Source of the DNA: Bombyx mori
Lineage: Eukaryota; Arthropoda; Insecta; Lepidoptera; Bombycidae
Length of the DNA stretch: 64,000 nucleotides
Reading direction: 5' to 3'
Assembly (NCBI RefSeq): GCF_030269925.1
Contig: NC_085124.1
Coordinates: forward strand, 12,214,001 to 12,278,000
Part shown: positions 10,809 to 22,625 of the stretch, piece after piece
Numbering within the stretch: position 1 is the first letter of the stretch
How the letters are laid out: every line of letters starts with the position of its first letter
The notes under the pieces: model-generated
The model's database searches: none
The model's input: the letters and a program-made list of their open reading frames with translations, nothing else
Told to the model about the DNA's origin: nothing
Program-made: the position numbers and the translations under genes

Positions 10809-11606
10809 TAAATACATAAAACATATCTTTAACTCTGAACGTTTGAAGTTACTTGACAACCAAACGGTATTGACCCAAACTCAATCGTTAAGCCCAGAAA
10901 AACGACAACCGCGTGAGTACGTACACCGAAAAATAAACAAGTACCCGAACCAAAATAAACATTTCGCCCGCTATTTTATCGCATTCGAGCAGACAAAATA
11001 ACCCGAAAGAAATCGCAAACAAAATAAAGTTTACGTCCACCGAAAGCTGTACTATCATTGCTTCGCAACTACGCGCCGGCGTTGGATTTTATTATGTTTA
11101 TTTATATATTTTATTGAATAAAAGGGTACATTGTTGTGAGATTATCGTATCGGGATAGCGATAGACGCAAATTACATTCGATTTTGAAACGAGAATCGAG
11201 TTAAGCCTATATTCTTTTTTTAAATTGTTCTATCTGGATGGGTGTACCAAACTGGTTGGTAGTAATCGGTAATTGGTTGGTAGTAGCTTATCGGAATTCA
11301 GATACTTTTTTACTTATTACTGTAATCAATGGGTAGATTAGTACATAAACAAAGTCTTGGGATGGGGCGGTATTCAATATAATTTTATATTGGTTATGGA
11401 GGATAACTCCAAATTTTTTTTACATATCTAATATTTTCTTATTTTTGGTTTACTGGATGCAAGCTAGTAACACAAATATCTTTCTAAGTTTTCAGAGTGG
11501 TAAGTAAGATAGTAATGTTAAGTAGAAAAACGATATGCTTAAACGTTCAAAATTCAGTCTATTAACTGTATACACATAAATAAATTTTAACACTGGTGGG
11601 ACTGTT
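10809..11606. other. AT-rich spacer
   Basis: Contains A-rich runs with many AAATAA motifs (10900-11030) and short repeats of TTGGTAGTA near 11255-11290. No gene seen. Confidence 0.45.
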
Positions 11607-11850
11607 ACTGGTGGTAGGACCTCTTGTGAGTCCGCAAGGATAGGTACCACCACCCCGCCTATTTCTGCTGTGAAGCAGTAATGTTTTTCGGCTTGAAGAG
11701 TGGGGCAGCCGTTGTAAAGACCTTAGAACTTATATCTCAATATGGGTGGCGCATTTACGTTGTAAAAGTCTATGCGGAGCGCATTAACGCAGTAACCACT
11801 TAACACTAGGTGGGCTGTGAGCTCGTCCACCCATTTAAGCAATAAAATAA
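11607..11850 (+). mobile_element. Bm1 SINE, short form
   Basis: Begins at ACTGGTGGTAGGACCTCTTG, lacks the tRNA-like head, and ends CATTTAAGCAATAAAA followed by an (AAT)n tail. Confidence 0.9.
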
Positions 11851-12114
11851 TAATAATAATAATGTTTTAAAAAACACCGCGCCCTCTCGATCCTGCTTCA
11901 TCACAAGAAAGATCCTTTTACAATCCTAATGCTAATACGTTCATAAAGCTAAACTTCTAAGCATTGATCTTCGATACTCGTAAACTAGATAGGAATCGAC
12001 GCTCGGCGCGCAAAGAACAGACCATCGTAATTTTCGACTTCAAGACTGTCGTAAAATTTCAATTCAGTTTGTAAATAAATAAGATTTTCAGCTTCGGTAA
12101 TGTTTTTTTTTTTT

Positions 12115-13090
12115 TTGGAACGAATTTCCTTATGGAACGAAGCGGAGGGGTACACTAACCGGGAAAGAACGTCCGTAACGTAATATTTTTATTATTTATG
12201 TATAGTCTTAGTATGATGGCTATACAGTGTCTAATGTATAGTCTACGTGATGACGGTTATTATTATCATTCATATAAATAGCTGTTTCTTTGTATATTAT
12301 TATTATATCTTTTTTATAAATAATTGTGAATAAAATAAAGTTGATAACTTTGTAAAGTTTTTTTTTTTATCAATACAAAAATCATAATAGAAAATGTATA
12401 CCCGAATGATTATTTTCATTATACCTCGAATAGAACTTAAAATTTATTATTCCGGACGGCCACCGCTCAGATTTCGGCCACCACGTGTGATTTTTAGACT
12501 TCTTACGTGTTGAAACGTGGCAGCTCGAGTATTGCCGCAGTGGCTGTCGCGGAACGGGTGCTGGGATTAGTTCGAGGAAAATAACGAAGGCTTCAGTATG
12601 GCGTTCACACGGTCCTCGTGGCTTGACCGGCGCAGGGCGTAGGAGCGAGTCTCTTCTTGTCGGTTGGTTCTCTCCTCTTCTTCCGGAGAGGTCTTGACTC
12701 GTCGGCTCGCTGTCTCGAACTGAATTTGCAGAGAAGAGACGGAGGGTCGTCGTATCCTTTTGCGGGGGCACGGAGCGGGCCTCGGGGAAACCCCTCTGCC
12801 CGTGCTGAATCTCCCTACCTAATGAGGCAGGGGTGATGCACTGCTGGCTGGACTCGCTCCTGCGTTCCTACGCCAAATTAAAGACCACGAGGACCAATCT
12901 TTATTTTCAAACAAAATATATTTACAAGATTTACTTATTTCTACGTTTAACTATTTCTATTCTAACATACTATCTATTTACGGACATTTTCTATTCTATT
13001 TTTACAACTATCTATGTCCGTCGCGAACATTTATATTATTATAATAAGAAACTTCGATCCTATCCGATGTCCCACGACACCACCCATCTT
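12115..13090. repeat. Unclassified composite repeat, long copy
   Basis: The left end (CTAACCGGGAAAGAACGTCC, CGTAACGTAATATTTTTAT), a middle block (TATACCTCGAATAGAACTTA) and the right end (GATGTCCCACGACACCAC) are all shared, in the same order, with 22204-22625. This copy carries an extra GC-rich stretch at about 12450-12860 that the other lacks. A 129-codon minus frame at 12382-12771 lies mostly in that stretch; I recognise no domain in it. Possibly an LTR or composite element. Confidence 0.5.
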
Positions 13091-13160
13091 TTATTGTGTT
13101 GGTTCATCGATATATTTTTCTTAATCTTTTGAATTTAGTGTTTTTTTTTTTTTTTTTTTT

Positions 13161-13399
13161 TTATTGCTTAGATGAGTGGACGAGCTCACAGCCCACCTGA
13201 TGTTAAGTGGTTACTGGAGCCCATAGACATCTACAAAGTAAATGCGCCACCCACCTTGAGATATAAGTTCTAAGGTCTCAATTATAGTTACAACGGCTGC
13301 CCCACCCTTCAAACCGAAACGCATTACTGCTTCACGGCAGAAATAGGCAGGGTGGTGGTACCTACCCGTGCGGACTCACAAGAGGTCCTACCACCAGTA
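13161..13399 (-). mobile_element. Bm1 SINE, short form
   Basis: Antisense copy: long T tract, TTATTGCTTAGATGAGTGG, ending CCTACCACCAGTAA. Confidence 0.9.
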
Positions 13400-13477
13400 A
13401 AAAAGTGTCCGATGAAATAGTCATTGCTTCTAATGAAATATCAGCTGGGTATTTTTTTTGTTATTACTAGACTTTTT

Positions 13478-13680
13478 ACTGGGGGTAGGACCTCTTGTGT
13501 GTCCGCACGGGTAGGTACCGCCACCCTGCCTATTTCTGCTCTGAAGCAGTAATGCGTGGGTGGTGGTAGTGGCGGTGGGTAGGTGGGGCTTGGCATTTAC
13601 GTTGCAGATGTCTATGGGCTCCAGTAACCACTTAACATCAAGTGGGCTGTGAGCTCGTCCACCAAGCTAAGCATTAAAAA
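13478..13680 (+). mobile_element. Bm1 SINE, short form with internal deletion
   Basis: Starts ACTGGGGGTAGGACC. About 40-45 bp between the GCGT motif and the CATTTACG block are lost or rearranged. Confidence 0.85.
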
Positions 13681-13707
13681 AATTACCAGTTTTGTTCTTA
13701 GGTTTTT

Positions 13708-13815
13708 TTATTGCCTTTGTAAGTATACGAGCATACGGCCCACCTGATGTTGAGTGGTTACTGTCGCCCATGGACATCAGCAATACCAGGGGCAGAGCCA
13801 AACCGCTGTATACCG
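13708..13815 (-). repeat. CR1-like LINE 3' end (short)
   Basis: Reads GCATACGGCCCACCTGATG then CCATGGACATCAGC and GGGGCAGAGCCAAACCGCTG, antisense to the LINE at 16258-16516. Confidence 0.6.
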
Positions 13816-14360
13816 TACCTTATTTTTGACGTCACAGTTCGTCTATTGAATAGATTCTCATTTTGAAATTCGCATATACATAATAGTGAATTCTCGACCG
13901 GTTTCCCGAATTCAAACAAAACGTTCCGTCAGTTAGATTGATGCGGAACAGCGACAGAGTGGCGCGGTCGAGTGAATGATCCGTACCCCGTAACGTATGC
14001 GCGTCCGTATTTACAATGCTCTTAATCGGAGTCAGTTAACCGACTATAGCTCAGATAAAACCGTCGAAAATACCCACCACCATTTATAATAAATAACGAG
14101 GAAAAAAATTCTGGGAAACGGTGTTTTTGGAAGCGACGTGAATAGCAAGGCCGTTCTATTCACGTGAATAGGAACGTTGATATGACGTAGAGAGAACTGA
14201 AATGTTAAGACCCAAAATAAGCTAAACCAATTATGGTCTTGAAGTATATGAAGAAGTTATACGTTAGGGAGATTATAGCACGTATGTAACTTTGATATAA
14301 ACTAATAAGCGATAGAATAATGATAGTAAAAACATGCGAGTAATCATTGTTGAATGTGGG
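13816..14360. other. Spacer
   Basis: No gene or repeat recognised. The 166-codon minus frame at 14205-14705 mostly runs antisense through the LINE remnant on its right. Confidence 0.4.
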
Positions 14361-14379
14361 TGATAGAGTGAGTGAATCA

Positions 14380-14760
14380 GTCAGAGCGTTTGACCGCATT
14401 ACACTACGCACCCATTCCCTATCCTGCGGACAGAATGGAAGGCAGTCGATGTCGCCCAAAACACGTCGTTTCGGATCCTCCCGATCCACTAACGGTGCTT
14501 TTAGGAACCTCAAGCACCGGTCATCGTTCTCGTCGAACCCGTCGCTTGCGACGAAAGGCTCGACGAGTAAATTGACCCATAGACACAGCCCAATGAGTTT
14601 CTCGCTGGACTTTCTCAGTGAGTCGCGATTCCGATCCGATGGTAGATTCTGTGAAGCACGACTCTTGCTAGGTTTCGTGTTAGCAACGTCATCAGGTTTG
14701 AGCACCGGGAACTCACCTACTAGTTAAGGTTACGCTGAAATAGCCTCTCAATCCTATCAG
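14380..14760 (+). pseudogene. Jockey-clade LINE polymerase C-terminus and 3' end
   Basis: One frame reads YPADRMEGSRCRPKHVVSDP then DPLTVLLGTSSTGH, the same C-terminal peptide as at 53731-54354, followed by the usual 3' region (GATCCGATGGTAGATTC, GGGAACTCACCTACTAG). Truncated at the 5' side. Confidence 0.7.
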
Positions 14761-14763
14761 CTT

Positions 14764-14796
14764 AGGTATATATAGGTATATATAGGTATAGGTATC
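14764..14796. repeat. Short tandem TAGGTATATA repeat
   Basis: About three units lie directly against the 5' edge of the next Bm1 copy. Confidence 0.7.
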
Positions 14797-15040
14797 ACTG
14801 GTGGTAGGACCTCTTGGGAGTCCGCACGGGTAGGTATCACCACCCCGCCTATTTCCGCCATGAAGCAGTAATGCGTTTCGGTTCGAAGGGTGGGGTAGCC
14901 GTTGTAACTATACTGAGACCTTAGAACTTATATCTTAAGGTGGGTGGCACATTTACGTTGTAGATGTCTATGGGCTCCAGTAACCACTTAACACCAGGTG
15001 GGCTGTGAGCTCGTCCATCCATCTAAGCAATAATAAAAAA
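14797..15040 (+). mobile_element. Bm1 SINE, short form
   Basis: Starts ACTGGTGGTAGGACCTCTTG, ends CATCTAAGCAATAATAAAA with a long A-rich tail. Confidence 0.9.
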
Positions 15041-15059
15041 AAAAAACAAAAAAAAGTAC

Positions 15060-15262
15060 GCACCACCCACTGAGTTTCTCGACGGATCTTCTCAGTGGGT
15101 CGTGATTTCGATCCGGTGGTAGACTCTGCGAAACACTGCTCTTGCTAGGGCTAGTGTTAGCAAATTCTCTCAGGTTGAGTCCATGAGCTTAACTACTCGT
15201 CTGCGTGAGGCTGGAATAGCCCCTTAGGCTACGACCGAATAGGTAGGGGTGAAAAAGCACCC
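15060..15262 (+). repeat. Jockey-clade LINE 3' end
   Basis: Sense copy with CCCACTGAGTTTCTCGACGG, GATCCGGTGGTAGACTC and TGGAATAGCCCCTTAGG. Confidence 0.65.
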
Positions 15263-15781
15263 ACATTTGACTCACAGCAATAACGGTTTGTGAATCCCGC
15301 ATTTCCAGTGATAAGTACACACAATGTATATAATATGTTTTTCTTTTCTTAAACACTTTTAAACGAGCAATAACCGGATTCCACAAGAAAAATTGAGCTT
15401 TAAAAGAACCGGTATTCCGAAAGTCGACTCTGACATTTAATTTTTTCGATCTTAAATTCCAAAGACGAAGATGCCCGTTCTGAAGTCATAATAAAATTTT
15501 TAGTCCGTTCATACCACAGAGCTGATCATTCTTTAGAATTACGTATTAAATATTTTTTTAATGAGATTCAAGGCAAATATAGTATTTTCTTCGGTATTCG
15601 CGACTCGTAGTCAATATTAAAACTAGTTTTACGGTTTAATTTCGGGTTTTTTTTAAACACTCATCATATTATTGTTATATAATATTTCGAAATCTTCAAA
15701 TACTTAACAGTTTCCGTGGTCACGGTGTGTCACTAACGGGTCATTTCGTCGACATTTGAAAATTTTCCTTTTTTTCTACCT
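15263..15781. other. AT-rich spacer
   Basis: Nothing recognised. Confidence 0.5.
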
Positions 15782-15962
15782 ATTTGCTGCATAAGGGGCT
15801 ATTCCAGCTATGCCTGGACGGGTAGGTAAGCTCACGGGCTCAACCTAAGAGAACTTGCTAATACTAACCCTAAAAAGAGCAGTACGTCACAGAATCTACC
15901 AACGGATCGGAATCGCGACCCACTGAGAAGATCCGGCGCGAAACTCAGTGGGCTGTGTCTAT
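15782..15962 (-). repeat. Jockey-clade LINE 3' end
   Basis: Antisense: GGGGCTATTCCAGC, CAGAATCTACCAACGGATC, GCGAAACTCAGTGGGCTGTG. Confidence 0.65.
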
Positions 15963-16257
15963 TGGAAATTTTTTGCAGTTATATGATATTATATATTATA
16001 ATTATACAATGACAACAAATGACATTTGACAATAAAAAGCTCGAAACTTCATCGTAAAAGTAGTTTTAATTCTTGGAAAGTTAATAATTCTGAAAAACCT
16101 ATTGTCATCAGCACAAAAAATGTACGTAGCATACTAATTTCGTATTCTCATCTAATGGCTATCACCAATAATTCATCAATATTTACTAATTATTAAGATG
16201 TGGATGGCTCAGAATATACCATCGTACCGCCCGCCACCGGAGTAGAGTTCATCCATA

Positions 16258-16516
16258 CTACCTAAAGCCACTGCGGTCATCCACAATGCGTTTCCAGAGA
16301 TATTTTTTGCCACGTACCACCATCCGACTTTGGAATGAGCTTCCCTCCACGATGTTTCCCGAGCGCACATGTCCTTCTTCAAGCGAGGCTTGTGGAGAGT
16401 ATTAAGCGGTAGGCAGCGGCCTGGCTCGGCCCCTGGCATTGCTGAAGTCCATGGGCGACGGTAACCACTCACTACCAAGTGGGCCATATGTTCATATGAC
16501 TACAAGGGCAATAAAA
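16258..16516 (+). pseudogene. CR1-like LINE polymerase C-terminus and 3' end
   Basis: A short frame reads MRFQRYFLPRTTIRLWNELP then STMFPERTC and ends at TAA after EACGEY. The FLPRT-RLWN-LP pattern is the end of a CR1/L2-like polymerase. The 3' tail follows: GGTAGGCAGCGGCCTGGC, CATTGCTGAAGTCCATGG, ending GGGCAATAAAAAAAG. This copy explains the short tails at 8396, 13708, 43603 and 62800. Confidence 0.65.
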
Positions 16517-17040
16517 AAAGGCTATAGAGTTGAATGGTTTTGAATTACCTTACGAGCAAAGTTTTGAGAGCGTTTTTTGTTTCTATAGAAGGCAAATTAG
16601 TTCACTTGACCCTTATGAATGTCAACTGTATCTTTATATTTAACAGAAGCCTTATTGCAGGTAAATGATTTCACGGAATAAAATGCCCGGTCAATTAGAA
16701 GAAAGGGCAAGTCCATGTTTTAATGGAACTTGATTTACTGTATGTCCGAAATGTAAGAGATTTCCAAATTAAACGCGTCCTTTTTTGGGTCAGGACGAAA
16801 TCGCCGGAGTTCCGCCTACGAATTGAGGTCATATCGAGCGAGGTATCTTGGAATTGAAGCGACCAGAGTCCTCGGTTGCTCAGACAAGGCAGAACTCAAG
16901 CTATTAGATAAAGATAAAGAAGCCTTAATTCATATTTAGGTACATACTATTAATTTTTTTTCTTTGCGTTTGACATTGGCTAAGATTGTTTTGCTTTCAC
17001 TTTAACTCAGAAGAACATCAAAAAACTGCAGACCTGCCAA
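16517..17040. other. Spacer with a small retroposon fragment
   Basis: At 16782-16821, TTTTTTGGGTCAGGACGAAA resembles the left edge of the retroposon at 33187-33487. Nothing else recognised. Confidence 0.3.
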
Positions 17041-17395
17041 CATAATATGGAGAGAAGCATGTTAAATGCTAAAAGAAAGGATAAAATAAAATTAAAAGAT
17101 ATCCGTATGAAAACAAAAATAAAGGATGTATCAATTACAATGATCACAATTAAAAAATTAAAATGGAAATGGATAGGTCATTTAATAAGAAGCAAAACAG
17201 AAAAATGGGCTAAATTAGTAACTGAATGGTACCCTCGAGAGGGGAAAAGATTAAAAAGACGACCGTTCCAAAGGTGGGTAGACGACATAAAAGCCGTTGC
17301 AGGCTCTACGTGGACCGGAACTTATGGCAGGATTTGGGGAAGGCCTATGCGAAAGCAAAACTCAAGCTATTATCAAATTTTTAAATAAAACACGA
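17041..17395 (+). pseudogene. RTE-like LINE polymerase C-terminus
   Basis: A 113-codon open frame reads MERSMLNAKRKDKIKLKDIR, then LKWKWIGHLIRSK, WYPREGKRLKRRP and WVDDIKAVAG. This is the characteristic C-terminal tail of lepidopteran LINE polymerases, here Lys-rich because of AT drift. The catalytic domain is absent, so it is a truncated insertion. The element-like end GGGGAAGGCCTATG is shared with 49995-50040. Confidence 0.7.
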
Positions 17396-17797
17396 CCCTT
17401 CTACGAATTTATACGGCATGTTCCTGCGACCATCCGTCGCGAGTTCTCTTAAAGGCGCTGAAGTAAAATTTGTTTAAGTGCTCGCATTTTCAGGATCGCA
17501 CCTGACGTTTTTTTTTTATTGCTCAAGTTGAAAACAGTATTAAGCGTTCACGATCAAGAATCAGGATTATGAATATTAAAATTCTAAGAAACGCTGTTAA
17601 CGGGTAGGTAATTTTTTTGTTTCCTCACATATTTTATTGAAGCTTACGAGCCTTGTGGGGAACACATATTTTCATTAACTTACGCTGGTGCTGCTTTATT
17701 TAATCCAATGAAGCGATTATTACATTACATATCGAAAATTATTGTGATATTGACAATCTGTACGTCCGAGTACAGCTAGTCGCTAAATATTCCATTA
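17396..17797. other. AT-rich spacer
   Basis: No gene or repeat recognised. Confidence 0.45.
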
Positions 17798-18386
17798 CAG
17801 AATCAGTCAGCTGTTTATGTAATTAAGTTCTTTTTTTTCTGTTAAATTTTATTAAGAAAATGGGCATCAGCCTGCCGGACTTAAACATCGGCCTGGTCGC
17901 ATCGCTCGATACTAGTACCCTAGGCGCGTTATCGTGGAGGCCACGGCAAGACTGAAAAATATTTGAATTTAAATTACTAATACCTACTAGAACGAATTCC
18001 ACCTTACATTACACTACATCCTGCAAAACAAAACTATTAAATGAGGAAACACGGAGCAACTTGGCTAATCGAAAAAAAAAAAATACAGAATCAGTCAGTT
18101 GTATAATAATATGTAATTACGTAATTTTTTTTTTTTTCGTCCAATTTTATTAAGAAAATGGGCATTAGCCTGCCGGACTTAAACATCGGCCTGGTCGCAT
18201 CGCTCGATACTAGTACCCTAGGCGCGTTATTGTGGAGGCCACGGCAAGACTGCAAAATATTTGAATTTAAATTACGAACACCTACTAGAACGAATTCCAC
18301 CCTACATTATATAATACTATACACTACATCCTGCAAAATAAAACTATTAAATTAGAAAAAACGGAGCAACTTCGCTACTCAAAAAA
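17798..18386 (+). repeat. Tandem duplication of a ~287-bp unit
   Basis: Units 17798-18083 and 18084-18386 share long identical stretches, for example TGCCGGACTTAAACATCGG and GGCGCGTTAT. Each ends in an A-rich run after ACGGAGCAACTT. Each holds a short frame starting MGISLPDLNIGLVASLDTS. The A-rich ends suggest two retroposed copies or one copy duplicated in tandem. Family unknown. Confidence 0.75.
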
Positions 18387-18577
18387 AAAAATTTAATCAG
18401 ACTGAAAAATCCGGCCATTAAAACTCGGCGTCTAGTTCGTAGTAAAGCTGTTTACAACGCAGTGGCCTCCCCGTGGAGCACCAAACAGAAAGTTGCCAAA
18501 TTGAATTTTACGATTCCGCCTCTGAATGAGCTCCGAAGGTGTGATTGTAGAATATAATTGAAATACAAACTGATTAA

Positions 18578-18799
18578 TCACTACATAGTGTAAAACAAAG
18601 CCGCTTTCTCTGTCCCTATATCTGTCTGTCCCTATTTAAGCTTAAATCTTTAAAACTTCGCAACGGATTTTGATACGGTTTCTTTTAATAGATAGAATGA
18701 TTGAAGAGGAAGGTTAATATGTATAATAACATCCATTAAATAGTGAAGAAATCAATAATAAATTACAGTTTCCGAAGCGAAGCGAGGGCGGGTCGCTAG
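18578..18799 (+). mobile_element. Non-autonomous Helitron, family C
   Basis: TCACTACATAGTGTAAAAC to GGGCGGGTCGCTAG, flanked by A and T. Highly similar to 10586-10808 over its whole length. Confidence 0.8.
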
Positions 18800-19063
18800 T
18801 ACACTTATATAATCTAACGAAGATGATCTATTTTATATTAAGATCCGAAGCCTGAGGAAACAAGAACCAGAGCCTGCAGTGGAGGGACTGGCTTAACCTG
18901 GTTACCATTGGAAAAACAAGCCTCCAGAACCTAACTTTTATTGGTTCTTAAAACCAATTTCGTCATCACCTGATCTTACTTACTATTACGTCCTCTCGAG
19001 CATCAGCAAAAAATTAGCAGCACAAAACATTACCTCTGCCACGAAGGCAGGGAGCTCAAGCTT

Positions 19064-19208
19064 ACTGGTGGTAGGACCTCTTGTGAGTCCGCACGGGTAG
19101 GTACCACCACCCCGCCTATTTCTGCCGCGAACCAGTAATGCGTTTCGATTTGAAGGGTGGGGCAGCCGCTGTAACTATACTGAGACCTTAGAACTAATAT
19201 CTCAAGGT
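19064..19208 (+). mobile_element. Bm1 SINE, 3'-truncated
   Basis: Starts ACTGGTGG and stops at ATCTCAAGG, where the tandem duplication junction follows. Confidence 0.85.
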
Positions 19209-19474
19209 TATATATCTAAGGCTTATAAATTTAAGTGCTATATAATCTAACGAAGATGATCTATTTTATATTAAGATCCAAAGCCTACGGTGGAGGGACT
19301 GGCTTAGCCTGGTTACCATTGGAAAAACAAGCCTCCAGAACCTAACTTTTATTCGTTCTTAAAACCAATTTCATCATCAACTCATCTCACCATTACCTTA
19401 TCTCGACCATCATCCATCAACAAATTAGCAGCACAAACCATTACCTCTGCCACAAAGGAAGAGAGTTCAAGCTT

Positions 19475-19722
19475 ACTGGTGGTAGGACCTCTTGTGAGTC
19501 CACGCGAGTAGGTACCATCGCCCTGCCTATTTCTGTCGTGAAGCAGTAATGCGTTTCGGTTTGAAGGGTAGGGCAGCCGTTATAACCATACTGAGATCTT
19601 AGAACTTATATATCTCAATGTGGGTGGCGCGTTTACGTTGTAGATGTCTATGGGCTCCAGTAACCACTTAACACCAGGTGTGGGCTGTGAGCTCATCCAC
19701 CCATCTAAGCAATAAAAAATTA
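19475..19722 (+). mobile_element. Bm1 SINE, short form
   Basis: Second-unit copy, complete to CATCTAAGCAATAAAA. Confidence 0.9.
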
Positions 19723-20310
19723 ATAAATAAAAGCCCGGTCAAAGAGGGTTACCCTGAGGCTCGACCAGTTCCCTGTAACGGGTCACGTGATTCCGACGAC
19801 ATTTTATACACTGACGTCACTTCTAATTACTGGTGGTATAATAGTAAGTATGATCTTAAATCTGACGCTCATTATGAACTTCGTAGTGAAGAAATATTCA
19901 TTTTAGTATTTTTTTTTTAAATAATGCACCAAAAATACTATAACGAATATGACTCTTATGCCTATATTTATAAGTATGTTTCATTTAACACATCTGGCGT
20001 TTATTTATTCATGTTCGCTACTTTCATATTTTTTCTGAGCCTTTAATTCAATAATTCAAATGAAAAAAACTACAGAGGGGAGATGAGTAGCCAAACGCAA
20101 TTGTACAGAATTTAATCCCAACCAAACAAATAAATTTCCATTTAAAAAGTAAATCCTAGATATTTGTATATTTTTAAAAAATTCAATATATTTTATTTAA
20201 TATAGCATCACATAAAATATATCAATCAAATCAAAGAAGTATTACTACGAAATTGGTTCAGACAGTAAAGACATAAAAAGGATTGAAACAATTACTTTGA
20301 AATACTCTTA
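19723..20310. other. AT-rich spacer
   Basis: Nothing recognised. Confidence 0.5.
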
Positions 20311-20631
20311 ATTTGCTTTCAAAAGATAAGTAGCTACGGTAAAAGCTAAAAATGGGTATTTTGTACGCTGATCATTCGATAATTTTATAATTTTATTTAT
20401 AGATCTGAAACATTGGCTATTTTGTACCCCGATTAATCGGTAATTTAATAACTTTATTGTTAGATCTGAATTGGATAGAACGAATTTTAGTACGATTTGT
20501 TGAAATAAACTGATTTTGAACTTTAATAAAACGTCCGAGTTTATTGACATCTTATCTTCCAATGGCTCACATCTTAATGGCAGGTGATTGTGAAGATCCT
20601 CTATTCGAATTATTATAGAGTTATATTCCAT
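20311..20631 (-). other. Open frame with internal repeat, unassigned
   Basis: A 107-codon minus frame (MEYNSIIIRIEDLHNHLPL...). The DNA at about 20345-20475 contains two imperfect ~60-bp direct repeats, each with GCTATTTTGTACCCC-like and TAGATCTGAA motifs. The repeat structure and lack of recognisable domain argue for a repeat rather than a gene. Confidence 0.25.
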
Positions 20632-20954
20632 AAATGTTATAAATAGTGAGATAAAATAATTTGAGACATATTTTAATGCAATATTTAAATGTTTTTCGCT
20701 CTTTGCGACGTAATTTAGTGCAAGTCTAGACTATCTGGAAAATATACGGTGCTCGAGAGAAAAACTTAGTGAGGTTTATCTTTTAAAATGCAGGCTCTAA
20801 AAAGACAGGCGTGTCAGAGAAAATATATGTATTTTCTGGTTTTTTTTTTTGAAGTAATTGGGCAGATAAATTTCCAGTGTAACTGATACTAAGCGAATTC
20901 AAAGCCCATAGGTACTAAGTACCCTATTCTCATTGCCTGATTTTTTTATTATTT

Positions 20955-21150
20955 TTTCTACCTAGCTGAGAGCCTTGAGAGGCTATTTCAGCGTAACCTT
21001 AACTAGTAGGTGAGCTCACGGGGCTCGAACCTGACGACGTTGCTAATACGAACCCTAGCAACAGCCGTGCTTCGCAGAATCTACCATCAAATCGAACACG
21101 CAACCCACTGAGAAGATCCGGCGAGAAACTCAGTGAGCTGTGTCTGAGGG
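20955..21150 (-). repeat. Jockey-clade LINE 3' end
   Basis: Antisense: TTTCAGCGTAACCTTAACTA, GCTCACGGGGCTCGAACC, GAGAAACTCAGTGAGCTGTG. Confidence 0.65.
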
Positions 21151-22203
21151 ATTCCCCGTAATAAATGTGAATGGAACTACATATATTGCAATTGCTAAAA
21201 CCAATAGATAAAATAGAACATTTGTCGTGATTATACTGGATTATTCTTAATTTAATTAATTAGTCAAGAAAAGGATATAAAAGTGACAGAAATGGGGAAA
21301 ACGTTTGTAACTAAAAAGTAAAAACTCGCGCATCTTATGTTAATGCTTATTTTTATTGTAAAATAGCTCTTATACGTTTCAGACACAAAGTCAACTTTTT
21401 TTGAGCAAAAAATATGTATTTATTGCCTTCTACTGCAAGTAATATTGACGTAGACTTTTTACCACCTAAAATTCAATGTTCACAGTTTCAGCTCAGAGTT
21501 CTTTCACTTATAAAAGAATTTTACGGTCTCATTTTTCAATATTATTTATTTACATACTTCTCAAACTTTAGTTTGTCGAGATATTATAAATTACTGTTTT
21601 ACGTTCGGTTTTTTTTTGCCATCTAAATACATTACTTGCGAAAATGCTTCAATTTTTCTACACAAAAATATTTCACAGTTTCCCGCGCAAATAAAAACAA
21701 AAACCTGTCGAAATATCAATAAAAGGAAAACAATATCGACCTCAATAATAACGACAAAGGACCGGATATAGAAACCGTAGATCCAATCAATGCATCAAAG
21801 AATAAAAGATAGAGAATCAATTTCACGGTAATTGCATCACTTTTCACTGCGCCACCCATTAATGTAACCTTTTTTAATCCGGTTTTTTCCGGTCTGGAAC
21901 CGGATATTGCCGGAGGAGTTACGGGCCACTTACACGAATGTATTGAAGAGGCCTTCTGGACACTAACAACTACTTCTCGCTTTCCTAACACATTTAACGA
22001 CTTCTAATAGATTGAGATTGGGATGTATGGCCACAATTTAGTTAGTATCTTAACTTCTTTATCGGTGTCTGTTTTTTTTTAATTAATCTTGATACTTTTG
22101 ATTTCATGTTTGATTATTAAGATCTGTCCTAACTATACTGGTGCCCATTCTGGATCAAATACATTCGTAGTAACAAACCTATAAAATTTAATTGAAGATT
22201 ATA
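21151..22203. other. AT-rich spacer
   Basis: A 91-codon minus frame (21716-21991) has a hydrophobic C-terminal part but no recognisable family. Confidence 0.4.
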
Positions 22204-22625
22204 GTTTTTTTGGAACAAAGTTTCTTATGGGACGATGTAGAGGGGTACCCTAACCGGGAAAAAACGTCCGTAACGTAAGATTTTTATTAGTACACAGTGT
22301 ACGACTTAACTTAATATATACTTAATATATACTAACTTAATATATATAACATAATACTGTAATAACGTACAAAAAATAACATATTTTTTATCATTCATTG
22401 ACCACGATCTCAGAGCGTTCGTTTGCGCAATACACGAACTCTTATGCAAACAACCGTGAATGAAGTGTACCACTTTAAGTTCGCACGTTACTGAATGACC
22501 GTACCGTGGGTTGTTGCGAAGCCTCCAGTTTTATTTTCTTTATACCTCGAATAGAACTTAAAATTAATATTTTTATGATAAGGAACTTCATTCCTATCCG
22601 GTGTCCCACGGCACCACACTTCTTT
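22204..22625. repeat. Unclassified composite repeat, short copy
   Basis: Same ends and middle block as 12115-13090 but without that copy's GC-rich stretch; CTAACCGGGAAAAAACGTCC on the left and GGTGTCCCACGGCACCAC on the right. Confidence 0.5.

Larger units (their letters stand above)
18806..19722 (+). repeat. Tandem duplication containing Bm1 copies
   Basis: AATCTAACGAAGATGATC occurs at 18811 and again at 19244. Both are followed by the same ~250 bp and then by Bm1 at the same junction (CAAGCTTACTGGTGG). The first unit carries ~22 extra bases (GAGGAAACAAGAACCAGAG) and its Bm1 is cut short; the second is complete. Confidence 0.8.

Noticed and set aside
12382..12771. 129-codon minus frame as a host gene
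   Set aside because: It sits in a dispersed repeat with a second copy and has no recognisable domain.
14205..14705. 166-codon minus frame
   Set aside because: Mostly antisense to a jockey-clade LINE remnant that is recognisable on the plus strand.
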